Source: Holophagae bacterium
Lineage (GTDB): Bacteria; Acidobacteriota; Thermoanaerobaculia; Thermoanaerobaculales; Thermoanaerobaculaceae
NCBI GenBank assembly: GCA_012516935.1
Contig: JAAYVZ010000243.1
Span: 1-47,864 of the forward strand
Length of the DNA stretch: 47,864 bases
Direction of reading: 5' to 3'
Part shown: positions 25,227-33,847 of the stretch, piece after piece
Layout of the letters: the number at the start of each line of letters is the position of its first letter
How positions within the stretch are numbered: position 1 is the first letter of the stretch
Program-made: the position numbers and the translations under genes
Notes under the pieces: generated by a model
What the model saw: the letters and a program-made list of their open reading frames with translations, nothing else
Told to the model about the DNA's origin: nothing
Database searches by the model: none

Positions 25227-27288
25227 GCGAGGTTGCCCCTTGCAGCACCACCGTGCGGGTCGGGAACGCGAACGAGCTCCCCTCCCGCTCCACCAGCTCG
25301 GCGATCGCGAAGTTGAGCTCTTCCGCCACCTCGAGGTACTTTTCGAAGTCCTTCGTGGCCACCCAGCACAGCACCTCGAGGTTGAGCGCCGAGTCGCCGA
25401 ACGACCGGAAGCGGACGCGGTGGTCGGGCTGGTGCACCCGTGGGTGGGTCGCGAGCAACCGCTTGATGCCGTCGCGTATGGCGCGAACTTGTGCCGCCCG
25501 TGTCTCGTAGACCAGACCAATGGTCGGGTTGAAAAGGATCCGGTCGCGGGCCGAGAAGCTCTCGACCCGTCCGGCCGCCACGATGCCGTTGGGGATCGTC
25601 ACGACCGTGCGTGCCAGCGTGCGTAAGCGCGTCGAGCGGAACCCAACGTCCTCTACCGTGCCCAGGTCGCTCCCGATGGCCACGAAGTCTCCTACCTGGA
25701 ACGGGCGATCGCCGGCGATCGAAGCAGCGCCGAACATGTTCTCGATCGTCTTCTGCGCCGCAAAAGCGACGGCGACACCGCCCAGTCCGAGACCGGCCAG
25801 CACGCCCACCACATTGATCCCTACGACGTCCAATCCGACAAGGACCAAGATGGCAACCACCAAGACCTTGAAGAAGCGGACGAAAACGGGCAGAAAGCCG
25901 ACTCCGACCCGGTTTTCAGGGCTGGCTGAGCGCAGATGCTCGGCCGTCGAGTCGACCAGACGCAAAAGCAGCCAGCCGACCCCAGCCGCCATCAGCAGCT
26001 TGAAGAGGGTGAACGCAACCTTGCGCACCTCGGGTGCCAGGCCGATCACCGGCGACACCGCAAACACAACCACGGCCCAAATGACGAGCCTGACCGGCCC
26101 GTCGAGGGCACGCACCAGAGCGTCGTCCCAGGTGGCTGCGGTGCGCGCCGCCAGCCGGCATACCAGCGTGACCGACCAGCGCCCCAACCACCGGCTCGCG
26201 AGCCAGCCCAGCCCGAGTGCCACCAGGATGGCCAGCCACTGCCAAAGCTGCAGCCCAGCGAAGCTGAGCGAAAAAAAGACGAGAGGGGCATGGTCACCCA
26301 TCCACCCCAGGCCGTAGCGTCTATACAGCCGGTCGATCCCAGCCACGGTCTGACGGGAAATGAGCCATACGTGGCCTTGGTCCGGATCCCAGCGATGGCT
26401 CAGACGAAGATCGAGGTACCGACCATGCGCCGTCATCGAAAGAAAGCGCTCCTCGTCGTCAGGGACCCCGGCCTCCGGGGTGCCGAGTGCCTCGTTCGAA
26501 ACGGCATCCACATCGATCCATTCGAGGCGCAGCAGGGCGAGGTTGAGCCGCCTCGCCAAACGGGCGCCCTGAACCGCCTGCTCGGAAGCCGGATAGGCGC
26601 CGAGATCGAGGTAATGGGCGGCGAGATCGAACCTCCCGGCGTGCCACGCCTCGAAATACCCAGCCAGCGCTTCCCTCGGCGTGCCACGCCGCACCTCGGC
26701 CGGGACCTGGCCGAGCCCCGGGTTGATCGGCTCGCTACCACGCACGACTTCCCGTTTGACCAGCACCCGATACCAGAACGGTACGCGGGCGACGGTTTGA
26801 GGCGTGAACAGCCACACCCGCTCACCGCGCGAGGGATCCTCGACCCGGTGCAGCGCCACCTCTCCTCTGATCCCGTCCCGTTCGAAGCGCAGCGCCGACA
26901 CGAACTCCACGGCTTTCCCGTCGACCAGCGGTCCCTCTGGGCTCTCCTCGACGACCGTGCTGCGTCGGGCCCGCAGGCGGTCGAGAACGGCGTCGAGCTG
27001 CTCGGCTATCTGCTCGCCCACCTCGCGCTGCCCGGAAGAGCTCACCTCCGAGAGATCGAGCAGGTGCGCTGCCTTTCCCCAGCTCCGCTGACTGGCGAGG
27101 GTCAGGAACGATTCCCATGCCGCCGCCGGCGAGACACGGGAGACGTCGGGGGGAACGGCTCCGAGGCCGGCGTTCACACCCGCTCGCGGTGGTGGGGTTG
27201 GGACCGCGTGCGCCAAACGCGCCGCCGGCACGGCACCCACCAGCACCGTCGCACAGGTCCACAGCAAGACAGTCGGCGTCTTCGTCAC
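25219..27288 (-). CDS. MscS-family mechanosensitive channel with duplicated periplasmic domain
   Basis: The 689-residue protein has a signal peptide (1-28), then two homologous periplasmic units at about 38-165 and 190-330. Each opens with a NxGLGxVP motif, has a helical KAAHLLDL / LAAHYLDL segment, and ends with WLFTPQTVARV / WLISRQTVAGI. Several membrane helices follow from about 340. The pore helix (LAGLGLGGVAVAFAAQKTI) and MscS beta domain (DRPFQVGDFV) lie near 500-550, and the C-terminal alpha-beta domain completes it. It should open under membrane tension; the doubled domain is not part of the basic MscS. queE is 13 bases upstream. Confidence 0.88.
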   Translation of the reverse strand: MTKTPTVLLWTCATVLVGAVPAARLAHAVPTPPPRAGVNAGLGAVPPDVSRVSPAAAWESFLTLASQRSWGKAAHLLDLSEVSSSGQREVGEQIAEQLDAVLDRLRARRSTVVEESPEGPLVDGKAVEFVSALRFERDGIRGEVALHRVEDPSRGERVWLFTPQTVARVPFWYRVLVKREVVRGSEPINPGLGQVPAEVRRGTPREALAGYFEAWHAGRFDLAAHYLDLGAYPASEQAVQGARLARRLNLALLRLEWIDVDAVSNEALGTPEAGVPDDEERFLSMTAHGRYLDLRLSHRWDPDQGHVWLISRQTVAGIDRLYRRYGLGWMGDHAPLVFFSLSFAGLQLWQWLAILVALGLGWLASRWLGRWSVTLVCRLAARTAATWDDALVRALDGPVRLVIWAVVVFAVSPVIGLAPEVRKVAFTLFKLLMAAGVGWLLLRLVDSTAEHLRSASPENRVGVGFLPVFVRFFKVLVVAILVLVGLDVVGINVVGVLAGLGLGGVAVAFAAQKTIENMFGAASIAGDRPFQVGDFVAIGSDLGTVEDVGFRSTRLRTLARTVVTIPNGIVAAGRVESFSARDRILFNPTIGLVYETRAAQVRAIRDGIKRLLATHPRVHQPDHRVRFRSFGDSALNLEVLCWVATKDFEKYLEVAEELNFAIAELVEREGSSFAFPTRTVVLQGATSHV

Positions 27289-27301
27289 TCGGCCCTCCCG
27301 A

Positions 27302-27976
27302 TCACACGCCCCGGCCTCCCCCGAGCAGCTCGACCTGCAGTCGCGGGGAGTACCGGAACCCCAAGCGTAAACACATCTCGGCCACCATCGGTGCCCTCGC
27401 GGCCACGGCCTCGGCCGTAGCTCCTTCCGGCATCAGTAGCACCCGAGCTGGCTCCACCCCGAGCGCCTTCACCAGGGCGCAGATCTCTTCGGACTCGAGC
27501 TCATCCTGTACCACGAGCTTGACCTGGTGCTCCGGATGACAGCGGAGCAGCCGCCGGGCCGGCACGAGATTCTCTCGCCGCCGCCGGTGGCGTTCCGACC
27601 ACGGCCCCTGCGGGTCGGAGCTCGAGGTCTTCGGTGAGAGCGACAGCAGGTTGCATTCGACCTCCCGAAAGACCGTACCCGCGGTCTCCACCGTGAGGTG
27701 CAAACCGAGCCGTACGATCCCCGCGGTCAGCACGCTCACATCCCGCTGCACCAACGGCTCACCGCCGGTGAGCACCACGTGACGGCGGCCGCTTTCGGCG
27801 ACGAGGTTGACCAGCTCTTCCACGCCGACCTGCGTTCCCTCGGGGAGGTGGGAGGCGTACGGTGTGTCACACCACCGGCAGCGGAGGTTGCACCCTGCTA
27901 GACGGATGAAAAACGACGGCGTGCCCGCCAACCCGCCTTCGCCCTGGAGTGACGAGAAGCACTCCGCCACGAGCAC
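27302..27976 (-). CDS. queE: 7-carboxy-7-deazaguanine synthase (radical SAM)
   Basis: QueE rearranges 6-carboxytetrahydropterin to 7-carboxy-7-deazaguanine in the queuosine/preQ0 pathway. The 224-residue product has CFSSLQGEG at the N-terminus, the cluster motif CNLRCRWC (C29, C33, C36), and VVLTGGEPLVQ for SAM binding. GTG 27976 was chosen because AAGGG lies eight bases upstream; GTG 27970 is possible. It starts two bases after lptE. queC and queF are not in the window; a PTPS-type protein lies at 45333-46559. Confidence 0.88.
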   Translation of the reverse strand: MLVAECFSSLQGEGGLAGTPSFFIRLAGCNLRCRWCDTPYASHLPEGTQVGVEELVNLVAESGRRHVVLTGGEPLVQRDVSVLTAGIVRLGLHLTVETAGTVFREVECNLLSLSPKTSSSDPQGPWSERHRRRRENLVPARRLLRCHPEHQVKLVVQDELESEEICALVKALGVEPARVLLMPEGATAEAVAARAPMVAEMCLRLGFRYSPRLQVELLGGGRGV

Positions 27977-27978
27977 GA

Positions 27979-28611
27979 TCAGAACCCTTCGAGGATGGTC
28001 ACCACGAGGCTGCGGGCGAAGTCGCGTGCGAGCCGCTCGATCGCCTCCGTCTCGCGGTCGAAGTAGTCGGTGGCGTCGGCGTCGACCGTGTACGAGGTGT
28101 TGCGGGAAAAGCGTTTGTCCTGCCACAGCGTGACCGGTTTCTCGCCTGACCGGTCCACGAGCTGTACGTTCACGACCAGCATGAGCTGGTACTCGGTGGC
28201 ACGCCCCTGCTGGTCGAACTGCACCGGTATCGCCGTTGCCTGAACGATCGTGCCGGAGAGCACCGCGTCGGCGTGCTCGGGGCTCGAGACGAGCTGAAAC
28301 CGCCCTCGCTTGACCCACTCCTGGGTAAGCGCTTCGGCCAGACGCTGATCCAGCTCGTTACGCTCCGTCTGGTTGACGAACGGCGTCACGCACAGGCTCT
28401 CGATCGTCGCCGGCAGGCTCGACGACGTCCCCACCAAGTGGTACCCGCAGGCAGCCGGCAGGGCGCAGCAGGCCACGGCCAGGAGGCGGACGAGCCACGG
28501 GCCACGGGTCGCGCGCCACCGGGCGACGAGGTGGCATCTCCTCCGTCCGGCCGGGCCGCACGCCCACGACCTTCGACCTTCGACCTTCGACCGGTCGGCA
28601 GAGGGCGTCAT
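27979..28611 (-). CDS. lptE: LPS-assembly lipoprotein LptE
   Basis: LptE plugs the LptD barrel that inserts lipopolysaccharide in the outer membrane. The mature part fits: lipobox LPAAC followed by GYHLVGTSSSLPATI and VTPFVNQTERNELDQRL. The lipid cysteine would be residue 55 because the only plausible in-frame start, ATG 28611, adds an odd basic N-terminus of about 36 residues before the hydrophobic core. That stretch is encoded by two 7-bp repeat arrays (28567-28592, 28490-28510). The start overlaps the leuS stop (ATGA). leuS-lptE adjacency is widespread. Confidence 0.85.
   Translation of the reverse strand: MTPSADRSKVEGRRSWACGPAGRRRCHLVARWRATRGPWLVRLLAVACCALPAACGYHLVGTSSSLPATIESLCVTPFVNQTERNELDQRLAEALTQEWVKRGRFQLVSSPEHADAVLSGTIVQATAIPVQFDQQGRATEYQLMLVVNVQLVDRSGEKPVTLWQDKRFSRNTSYTVDADATDYFDRETEAIERLARDFARSLVVTILEGF
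28490..28510. repeat. 7-bp tandem repeat ACGGGCC inside the lptE 5' region
   Basis: ACGAGCC-ACGGGCC-ACGGGTC in strict register. It lies within the part of lptE coding for the unusual N-terminal extension. Confidence 0.55.
28567..28592. repeat. 7-bp tandem repeat CGACCTT, 3.7 perfect copies
   Basis: Three perfect copies of CGACCTT plus CGACC, the cleanest 7-bp array of the window. It falls 20 bases into the lptE reading frame, coding for part of its N-terminal extension. Confidence 0.75.
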
Positions 28612-31061
28612 CCCTTCACCACGAACGAGACCATCCGGTCGGGCACGTGAATCACCTTGACGACCTCCTTGTCGCCCAGCCACTTCGCTGCCGCCTCGCG
28701 GGCCGCAGCGGTGGCCACAGCGGCCGAGGCACCGGGCTCGAGGTCCACGGTCGTGCGCATCTTGCCGTTGACCTGGACCGCGACCGTGACCGTCTGGCGG
28801 GCCAGCAGCTCGGCGTCGTACGTCGGCCAACCGGAGCGGAGCAGCGACTGGGGATGCCCCAAAAGCTGCCAGAGCTCCTCGGAGGTGTGTGGGGCCATCG
28901 GGTGCATGAGCTTGAGCAGCGCCTCGTACGCCTCCCGCACGACCTCGCCCGACGCCTTGCTCTGCCAGTCCGAGATCGAGTTGCAGAGCTCCATGAGAGC
29001 GGCGATGGCGGTGTTGGGGTGGTAGCGCGACAGGTCGTCGGTCACCTTGCGGATTGCCCGGTGCGTCGCCACCCGGAGCTTCTCGTCCGCCTCGGGCCCA
29101 CCCGGTTGGTTGGCGGCCGCGGCGACGACGTCCTGCAGCCCCCAAACGCGCTGCAGGAACCGGTACGCCCCCGCCACGCCCTCGTCGCTCCACTCGACCT
29201 CCTTCTCGGGAGGCCCCATGAACAGCGTGTAGACGCGTTCGGTATCGGCCCCGAAGCGGGCGATCAGCGCGTCGGGCGACACCACGTTGCCGCGCGACTT
29301 CGACATCTTCTCGATCTTGCCGGTGCGCTCCGAGAACGCGGTGATCATCCCTTGGTTGAACAGCACCTGGAACGGCTCGTCGTTGGGCACCATCCCGAAG
29401 TCGTGCATCACCTTGTAGAAGAAGCGGGCATACATGAGGTGGAGGATGGCGTGCTCGATCCCGCCGATGTAGAGGTCCACCGGCATCCACCCCTTGACCC
29501 GCTCGGCGTCGAGCATGCGGTCGTGCACGTGGGGGTTGACGAACCGCAGGTAGTACCAGGACGAGTCGACGAAAGTGTCCATGGTGTCGGTCTCGCGCCG
29601 CGCCGGGCCACCGCACCGGGGACAGGTTGCAGCCAGAAACGACGGGCTGTGGGCAAGCGGGTTGCCTTCCACCTCGCCGAAGCGGATGTCGGTAGGGAGC
29701 ACGACCGGAAGCTGCGCGTCGGGGATGGGCACGATCCCGTCGCGGTCGCAGTACACGACCGGGATCGGCGTCCCCCAGTAGCGCTGCCGCGAGATGAGCC
29801 AGTCGCGCAAGCGGTAGCGCACGATGCGCTTACCAAAACCGCGCTGCTCGGCATAGATCCCCATCTCGGTCTTGCTGACCTCGGAGGCCAGCCCGTCGAA
29901 CGGCCCGGAGTTGACGACCGTGCCAGGGCCCGTGTACGCCTCGGCCAGCACCGTGTCGGCACCCATCCCGGCACCGGCGATGACGACCCGGATCGGGATC
30001 GCGTACCGGGTGGCGAAGGCAAAGTCGCGCTCGTCGTGCGCCGGCACCGCCATGATGGCGCCCGTGCCGTACTCCATCAGCACGAAGTTGGCGACCCAGA
30101 TCGGCAGCCGCTCGCCGTTGAACGGGTTGACGGCGTACGCCCCGGTGAAGCGCCCCTCCTTCTCGCCGCCTTCCGCTTCCCGCTGCAAGCGCGTCTGGTT
30201 GCGCAGCCGGTCGAGGAAAGCGCCATAGTCGGCGTCGGGGGCGGTGGCGCGGCAGCGCTCGGCGAGCGGATGCTCCGGCGCGATCGCCATGAACGTCGCG
30301 CCGTAGATCGTGTCGACGCGGGTGGTGAAGATCGTGATCGGCTCGTCCGTACCCTCGAGCCGGAACCTCACGTCGCACCCCTCCGAGCGTCCGATCCAGT
30401 TGCGTTGCATCGTCTTGACCTTGTCCGACCAGTTCGGCAGACGGTCCAGGCCCTCGAGCAGCCGCTCGGCGTACTCGGTGATGCGGAAGAACCACTGCTC
30501 GAGCTCACGCTGGTGGACGGGCGTTCGGCAACGCTCGCAGCCACCGTCTTTCACCTGCTCGTTGGCAAGCACCGTCTGGCAAGACGGGCACCAGTTCACC
30601 GGCGAGCTGCCGCGGTAGGCCAGGCCCTTGTCGAGCAGCCGGTTGAAGAACCACTGGTTCCACCGGTAGTACTCGGGCTCGCAGGAGGCTAGCTCCTTGT
30701 CCCAGTCGTAGAGGATCCCCCACCGGCGGAACTGGTCCTTCATCCGCCCGATGTTGCGCACCGTCCACTCGCGCGGGTGGGTGTTGTTCTTGATCGCCGC
30801 ATTTTCGGCCGGGAGCCCGAAGGCATCCCAGCCCATCGGGTTCAGCACCCGGCGGCCCTGCTGTAGGAACAGGCGGAACATGCAGTCGCCCAGGATGTAG
30901 TTGCGGCCGTGCCCGACGTGCAGGTCGCCCGACGGGTACGGGAACATCATGAGCATGTACAGGTCCTTCTCTCCGGCGGTGTCCACCGAGGCGAACCCCT
31001 CACGGGCCCAGATCTCCTGCCACTTGGCCTCGAAGTGCTGCGGATCGTACGGCAACGCCAT
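28608..31061 (-). CDS. leuS: Leucyl-tRNA synthetase
   Basis: LeuS charges tRNA(Leu). The 817-residue product has the class I HIGH motif as HVGH (48-51), FGLPAENAA, zinc-type cysteine pairs (CPSC, CERC), an editing domain with TTRVDTIYGATF and MAVPAHDERD, and the KMSKS loop in EKMSKSRGN. The C-terminal anticodon and extension domains are complete. ATG 31061 follows GGAGG by five bases; an in-frame ATG at 31091 is rejected because a -10 element overlaps it. First gene of the long operon down to 23557. Confidence 0.97.
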   Translation of the reverse strand: MALPYDPQHFEAKWQEIWAREGFASVDTAGEKDLYMLMMFPYPSGDLHVGHGRNYILGDCMFRLFLQQGRRVLNPMGWDAFGLPAENAAIKNNTHPREWTVRNIGRMKDQFRRWGILYDWDKELASCEPEYYRWNQWFFNRLLDKGLAYRGSSPVNWCPSCQTVLANEQVKDGGCERCRTPVHQRELEQWFFRITEYAERLLEGLDRLPNWSDKVKTMQRNWIGRSEGCDVRFRLEGTDEPITIFTTRVDTIYGATFMAIAPEHPLAERCRATAPDADYGAFLDRLRNQTRLQREAEGGEKEGRFTGAYAVNPFNGERLPIWVANFVLMEYGTGAIMAVPAHDERDFAFATRYAIPIRVVIAGAGMGADTVLAEAYTGPGTVVNSGPFDGLASEVSKTEMGIYAEQRGFGKRIVRYRLRDWLISRQRYWGTPIPVVYCDRDGIVPIPDAQLPVVLPTDIRFGEVEGNPLAHSPSFLAATCPRCGGPARRETDTMDTFVDSSWYYLRFVNPHVHDRMLDAERVKGWMPVDLYIGGIEHAILHLMYARFFYKVMHDFGMVPNDEPFQVLFNQGMITAFSERTGKIEKMSKSRGNVVSPDALIARFGADTERVYTLFMGPPEKEVEWSDEGVAGAYRFLQRVWGLQDVVAAAANQPGGPEADEKLRVATHRAIRKVTDDLSRYHPNTAIAALMELCNSISDWQSKASGEVVREAYEALLKLMHPMAPHTSEELWQLLGHPQSLLRSGWPTYDAELLARQTVTVAVQVNGKMRTTVDLEPGASAAVATAAAREAAAKWLGDKEVVKVIHVPDRMVSFVVKG

Positions 31062-31079
31062 GACGGCCTCCGGCGGCGG

Positions 31080-31085
31080 ATTGTA
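31080..31085 (-). promoter_or_regulatory. -10 element TACAAT for leuS
   Basis: The minus strand reads GGGATACAATCC, with TACAAT 18 bases before ATG 31061. This gives a short leader with GGAGG inside it. No strong -35 was identified. Confidence 0.45.
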
Positions 31086-31150
31086 TCCCATCCCCTCAGC
31101 CCGCCAGGGTACCGAGATGGGGGACAGCCCGGGCCGACCAAACCCGACCG

Positions 31151-31192
31151 GCCTCCTCTCCTCCCTGTCCCCTCGCCCCGTTCCCTATCCCC
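31151..31192. repeat. Degenerate 7-bp tandem repeat, six units, upstream of leuS
   Basis: GCCTCCT-CTCCTCC-CTGTCCC-CTCGCCC-CGTTCCC-TATCCCC read as consecutive 7-base units with pyrimidine-rich ends. The CTGTCCCC at 31165 also complements GGGGACAG near 31122, so a stem of eight pairs is possible. Confidence 0.45.
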
Positions 31193-31206
31193 AGGGTGCG
31201 CGGGGG

Positions 31207-32451
31207 TCAGAGGGCGAGGAGCTCCGAACCGCTGCGGGCGAGCAACGCCGCCAGGCCACCGGTGGAGCCCTCCGGCACCAGCCGCCCGTCACCGAAAAAC
31301 AGCGCCACGCACTCGCCGGAAGCCAGGACCGGGAAGACTCCGGCGCGTTCCAACGAGCTCGTGCCCAGCGCCGGGAGCAACAACGCGATCTCGGCCGCGG
31401 GAAGCGCGTCGAGCTCGACCGGGCGGCGACCGATGACCGCTTCCTCGAACGCCGAGATGCCGCGAGAGATGCGAACCTCCGCACCCATCGCGAAGCCGAA
31501 CCCGCCGAGCGACTCGAAGCCGCCGTCACGAACCCGGAAAAGCACCCCCCGAGCGTAGAAGCTGCCCGCGAAGCGCAGCAACGAGGCGTGGGTCTCCGCC
31601 AGCGTGGAGTCGGCGTGCAGCGCCACGAAGAACTCGCGAAACGCCTCGCCTTCACTGGGGCCGGCGCTTCGCCGGCGAGCCAGCAGCCGTTCGACCAGCA
31701 CGGTCGCCTCTTCACGGAACCAGCGCGCGGTCTCGCCCACCTCGCCTACCGGCGCCGGCAGCATGAAATCCACCCCATTCATCACCGCGGCGTGCCGCAG
31801 GTGCGGGTCTGACAGCCCCCCAACCCACAGCACCGGCACCGGCGGGCGCTGCCCCGCCGCCCGCGGCAGCAGCGCCAACCAGGGCTCAGCGCGTCCGGCG
31901 AGCGTGGTCGAGGAGGGCAGGTGCACGATCAGCACATCGATCAGCACCCCCTCCGGCCACCCAGGCTGATCGTGCAGGTCCACCTCCCAACCCCGCTGAT
32001 GCCACTCGGCAGCCAGCGCCCGGTACGGCCTCGGGTCCGCCGCCACCACGCCGACGCGAGCCGCGGCTAGGGGCATCGGCACCTCGAGCAGGGAGTCGCG
32101 CAGCTCCGAAAGAAGGTCGGTGCCCGAAACCTCGCTCGCCGACTGGGGAGCCCGGCGCCGCGCTGCAGCCTCGGCGGCCGCGGCGAGCCGGTTCATGAAC
32201 TCCTCCCCAGACACCCACACCCGGTCGGCGGTGGCGGCCTCCGGCCGAAAATAGAACGTCCCCGCCCGGCCGAGAGCGGACAGCGCCACCGGCACCTCGA
32301 GCAGGCCTGCGACCTCCTCCCGCCGTACCCACAACCGGCCCCGTCCAGCCGGTGTATCGAGGTCGACCGCACCCTCGGCACCGGCCGAGGACAGCAGCCT
32401 CAGGAGCTCGCGCAGCCCAAGGTCGGACAGCCTCCCGACGATCGCCTTCAT
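31207..32451 (-). CDS. DUF4388/PATAN-like and GAF-like signalling protein
   Basis: A 414-residue soluble protein in three parts. The N-terminus (about 1-105; LSDLGLRELLRLLSSAGAEG, GRLWVRREEV, GTFYFRPE) looks like DUF4388/PATAN, found with response-regulator systems. The middle (about 140-235; RVGVVAADPRPYRALAAEW, VLIDVLIVHLPSS, HAAVMNGVDFMLPAP) resembles a receiver domain without a convincing phospho-acceptor site. The C-terminus (about 265-410) resembles a GAF domain. It probably senses or relays a signal; no output domain is visible. Its start overlaps the transglutaminase-like gene stop (ATGA) and follows TTGGAGGG. Confidence 0.65.
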   Translation of the reverse strand: MKAIVGRLSDLGLRELLRLLSSAGAEGAVDLDTPAGRGRLWVRREEVAGLLEVPVALSALGRAGTFYFRPEAATADRVWVSGEEFMNRLAAAAEAAARRRAPQSASEVSGTDLLSELRDSLLEVPMPLAAARVGVVAADPRPYRALAAEWHQRGWEVDLHDQPGWPEGVLIDVLIVHLPSSTTLAGRAEPWLALLPRAAGQRPPVPVLWVGGLSDPHLRHAAVMNGVDFMLPAPVGEVGETARWFREEATVLVERLLARRRSAGPSEGEAFREFFVALHADSTLAETHASLLRFAGSFYARGVLFRVRDGGFESLGGFGFAMGAEVRISRGISAFEEAVIGRRPVELDALPAAEIALLLPALGTSSLERAGVFPVLASGECVALFFGDGRLVPEGSTGGLAALLARSGSELLAL

Positions 32452-33428
32452 GAGCCCTCCAATCGCCCGAGGTCGAGGCGCACCAGCTCCTCCCCGCCCA
32501 CCACGACCTCGGTCTCCCGCACGTTCCCTCCACCCGACCATAGCAGCCGATAGCTGCCAGCGAGCAACCCGGAGAAAACCACCTCGCTGGTGCCGCGAAG
32601 GATCCGGCGCGAGCCATCGGGGCCGTACAGCGCCGCCCAGAACTGCTGTGCCGGCCGCGCCGATGCCACCCGCACCGTCGCGCCCCGTATCGGTATCAGG
32701 CGGAGGCGGTTGCGCACAGGCAACGCTGCGTACCCGCGCTCATCGATTCCGAGACAGCGAACGCCGTCCAGGCTCGTGCCCTCCCCCGCCCCGCGCATCG
32801 GGATGTAGCGCACCGACAACGCCCCGACCGCGATGCCCGGATCGAACGGGATCCAGCCGAGCCTCCCCAGCCACGCTTCGCCCCACCGGTGCCACCGCAC
32901 CGCCCGCTCTCCCACCACCACACCGTGTACGACGCGCGCCGGTACGCCGACCGCCCGTAGCAGCCCCACAGCAGCGTTGGCCCGCCCCGAGCACCGCGCT
33001 CGCCCCCTCGCCAACACACTCGCGACGTCCTGAGCGCCACGGTCCGCTTCGTCGAGGGCGATGCGGGCGGATACGTACTCCACCACCCGCAGCGTCGTCT
33101 CCCAAACATCGAGCCCGGCGCGGCCGATCTCGGCCACCTCTTTAGGGGGCACGAAATCCGTGGGAAGCGCCAGGCTCGTGAGATCGCCGGTGGCCTCGGG
33201 GTGTCCCGGCGCCAGGCGCGGTGCCCGACCGAGCGGCCTGATCTCGCTGCTCACGGTTACCAGCGCCCCGGTGCCGTCGCGTTCGATCCCGATCACCAGC
33301 CCGCTGCGCACGCCGCTTTCGACCTGAGCCGCGAGCTGCGTGGGAAACCAGAAATGCGCTTCGTCCGCCAGCGCTGGCCGGGGCAGCCAGCCACTCGCCA
33401 CCGCGAGGAGGACGGCAACCGAACGCAC
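32448..33428 (-). CDS. Exported transglutaminase-like protein
   Basis: A signal peptide (1-21, ending PALA) leads a 326-residue protein with a papain-like transglutaminase core. The candidate catalytic triad is C146 in RARCSGRANAA, H180 in WHRWGEAWL and D196 in WIPFDPG. The final 70 residues look like a beta-rich carboxypeptidase-regulatory-like module (VVFSGLLAGSYRLLW). It could cut or cross-link proteins in the periplasm. The start is GTG 33428 with GAGG upstream, two bases after nusB. Confidence 0.8.
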   Translation of the reverse strand: MRSVAVLLAVASGWLPRPALADEAHFWFPTQLAAQVESGVRSGLVIGIERDGTGALVTVSSEIRPLGRAPRLAPGHPEATGDLTSLALPTDFVPPKEVAEIGRAGLDVWETTLRVVEYVSARIALDEADRGAQDVASVLARGRARCSGRANAAVGLLRAVGVPARVVHGVVVGERAVRWHRWGEAWLGRLGWIPFDPGIAVGALSVRYIPMRGAGEGTSLDGVRCLGIDERGYAALPVRNRLRLIPIRGATVRVASARPAQQFWAALYGPDGSRRILRGTSEVVFSGLLAGSYRLLWSGGGNVRETEVVVGGEELVRLDLGRLEGS

Positions 33429-33430
33429 CG

Positions 33431-33844
33431 CTACCTCGCCGGCTGCCCCCGGTGCAGAAACCCATCCAGAACGCCGTTGACGAACTGGCTCGAGCGCTCG
33501 CTACCGAACCGCTTGGCGATCTCCACTGCCTCATCGATCACCACCGCGGGTGGGGTGTCGGGTGCGAACAGCAGCTCGTACATTGCCAGCCGCAAGATGT
33601 TGCGGTCCACGGCCGCCATCCGGTCGAGCCGCCAGTTGTCGGCTTGCTCCGCCAGCCGAGCGTCGATCTCGTCGCGCCGACCGATGGTGCCGCGCACCAG
33701 CACCGCCGCGAACTCGCGCGTCGCCGCGGGTGCCTGCTGTAGCTCCTCGAACGAGGTGACGATGGTCTCGACATTGTTGCCCGCCAGCTCGTGCTGGTAG
33801 AGCATCTGGAGCGCCAGCTCGCGGCCGCGTCGCCGCATCCCCAT
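33431..33844 (-). CDS. nusB: Transcription antitermination factor NusB
   Basis: A 137-residue all-helical protein. RGRELALQMLYQHEL at the N-terminus, WRLDRMAAVDRNILRLAMYELL, and PPAVVIDEAVEIAKRFG with SSQFVNGVLDG are the NusB signatures. With NusE it binds boxA RNA in rRNA leader transcripts. It starts 3 bases after ribH, the common ribH-nusB arrangement. Confidence 0.95.
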   Translation of the reverse strand: MGMRRRGRELALQMLYQHELAGNNVETIVTSFEELQQAPAATREFAAVLVRGTIGRRDEIDARLAEQADNWRLDRMAAVDRNILRLAMYELLFAPDTPPAVVIDEAVEIAKRFGSERSSQFVNGVLDGFLHRGQPAR

Positions 33845-33847
33845 GCC

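Noticed and set aside
28567-28592. CRISPR-like direct repeats
   Set aside because: Units are only 7 bases, directly adjacent without spacers, and no cas genes occur in the window.
28647-30692. 681-codon open frame antisense to leuS
   Set aside because: It lies entirely within leuS on the other strand, has Arg/His/Val-rich shadow composition and no domain; long antisense frames are expected at this GC content.
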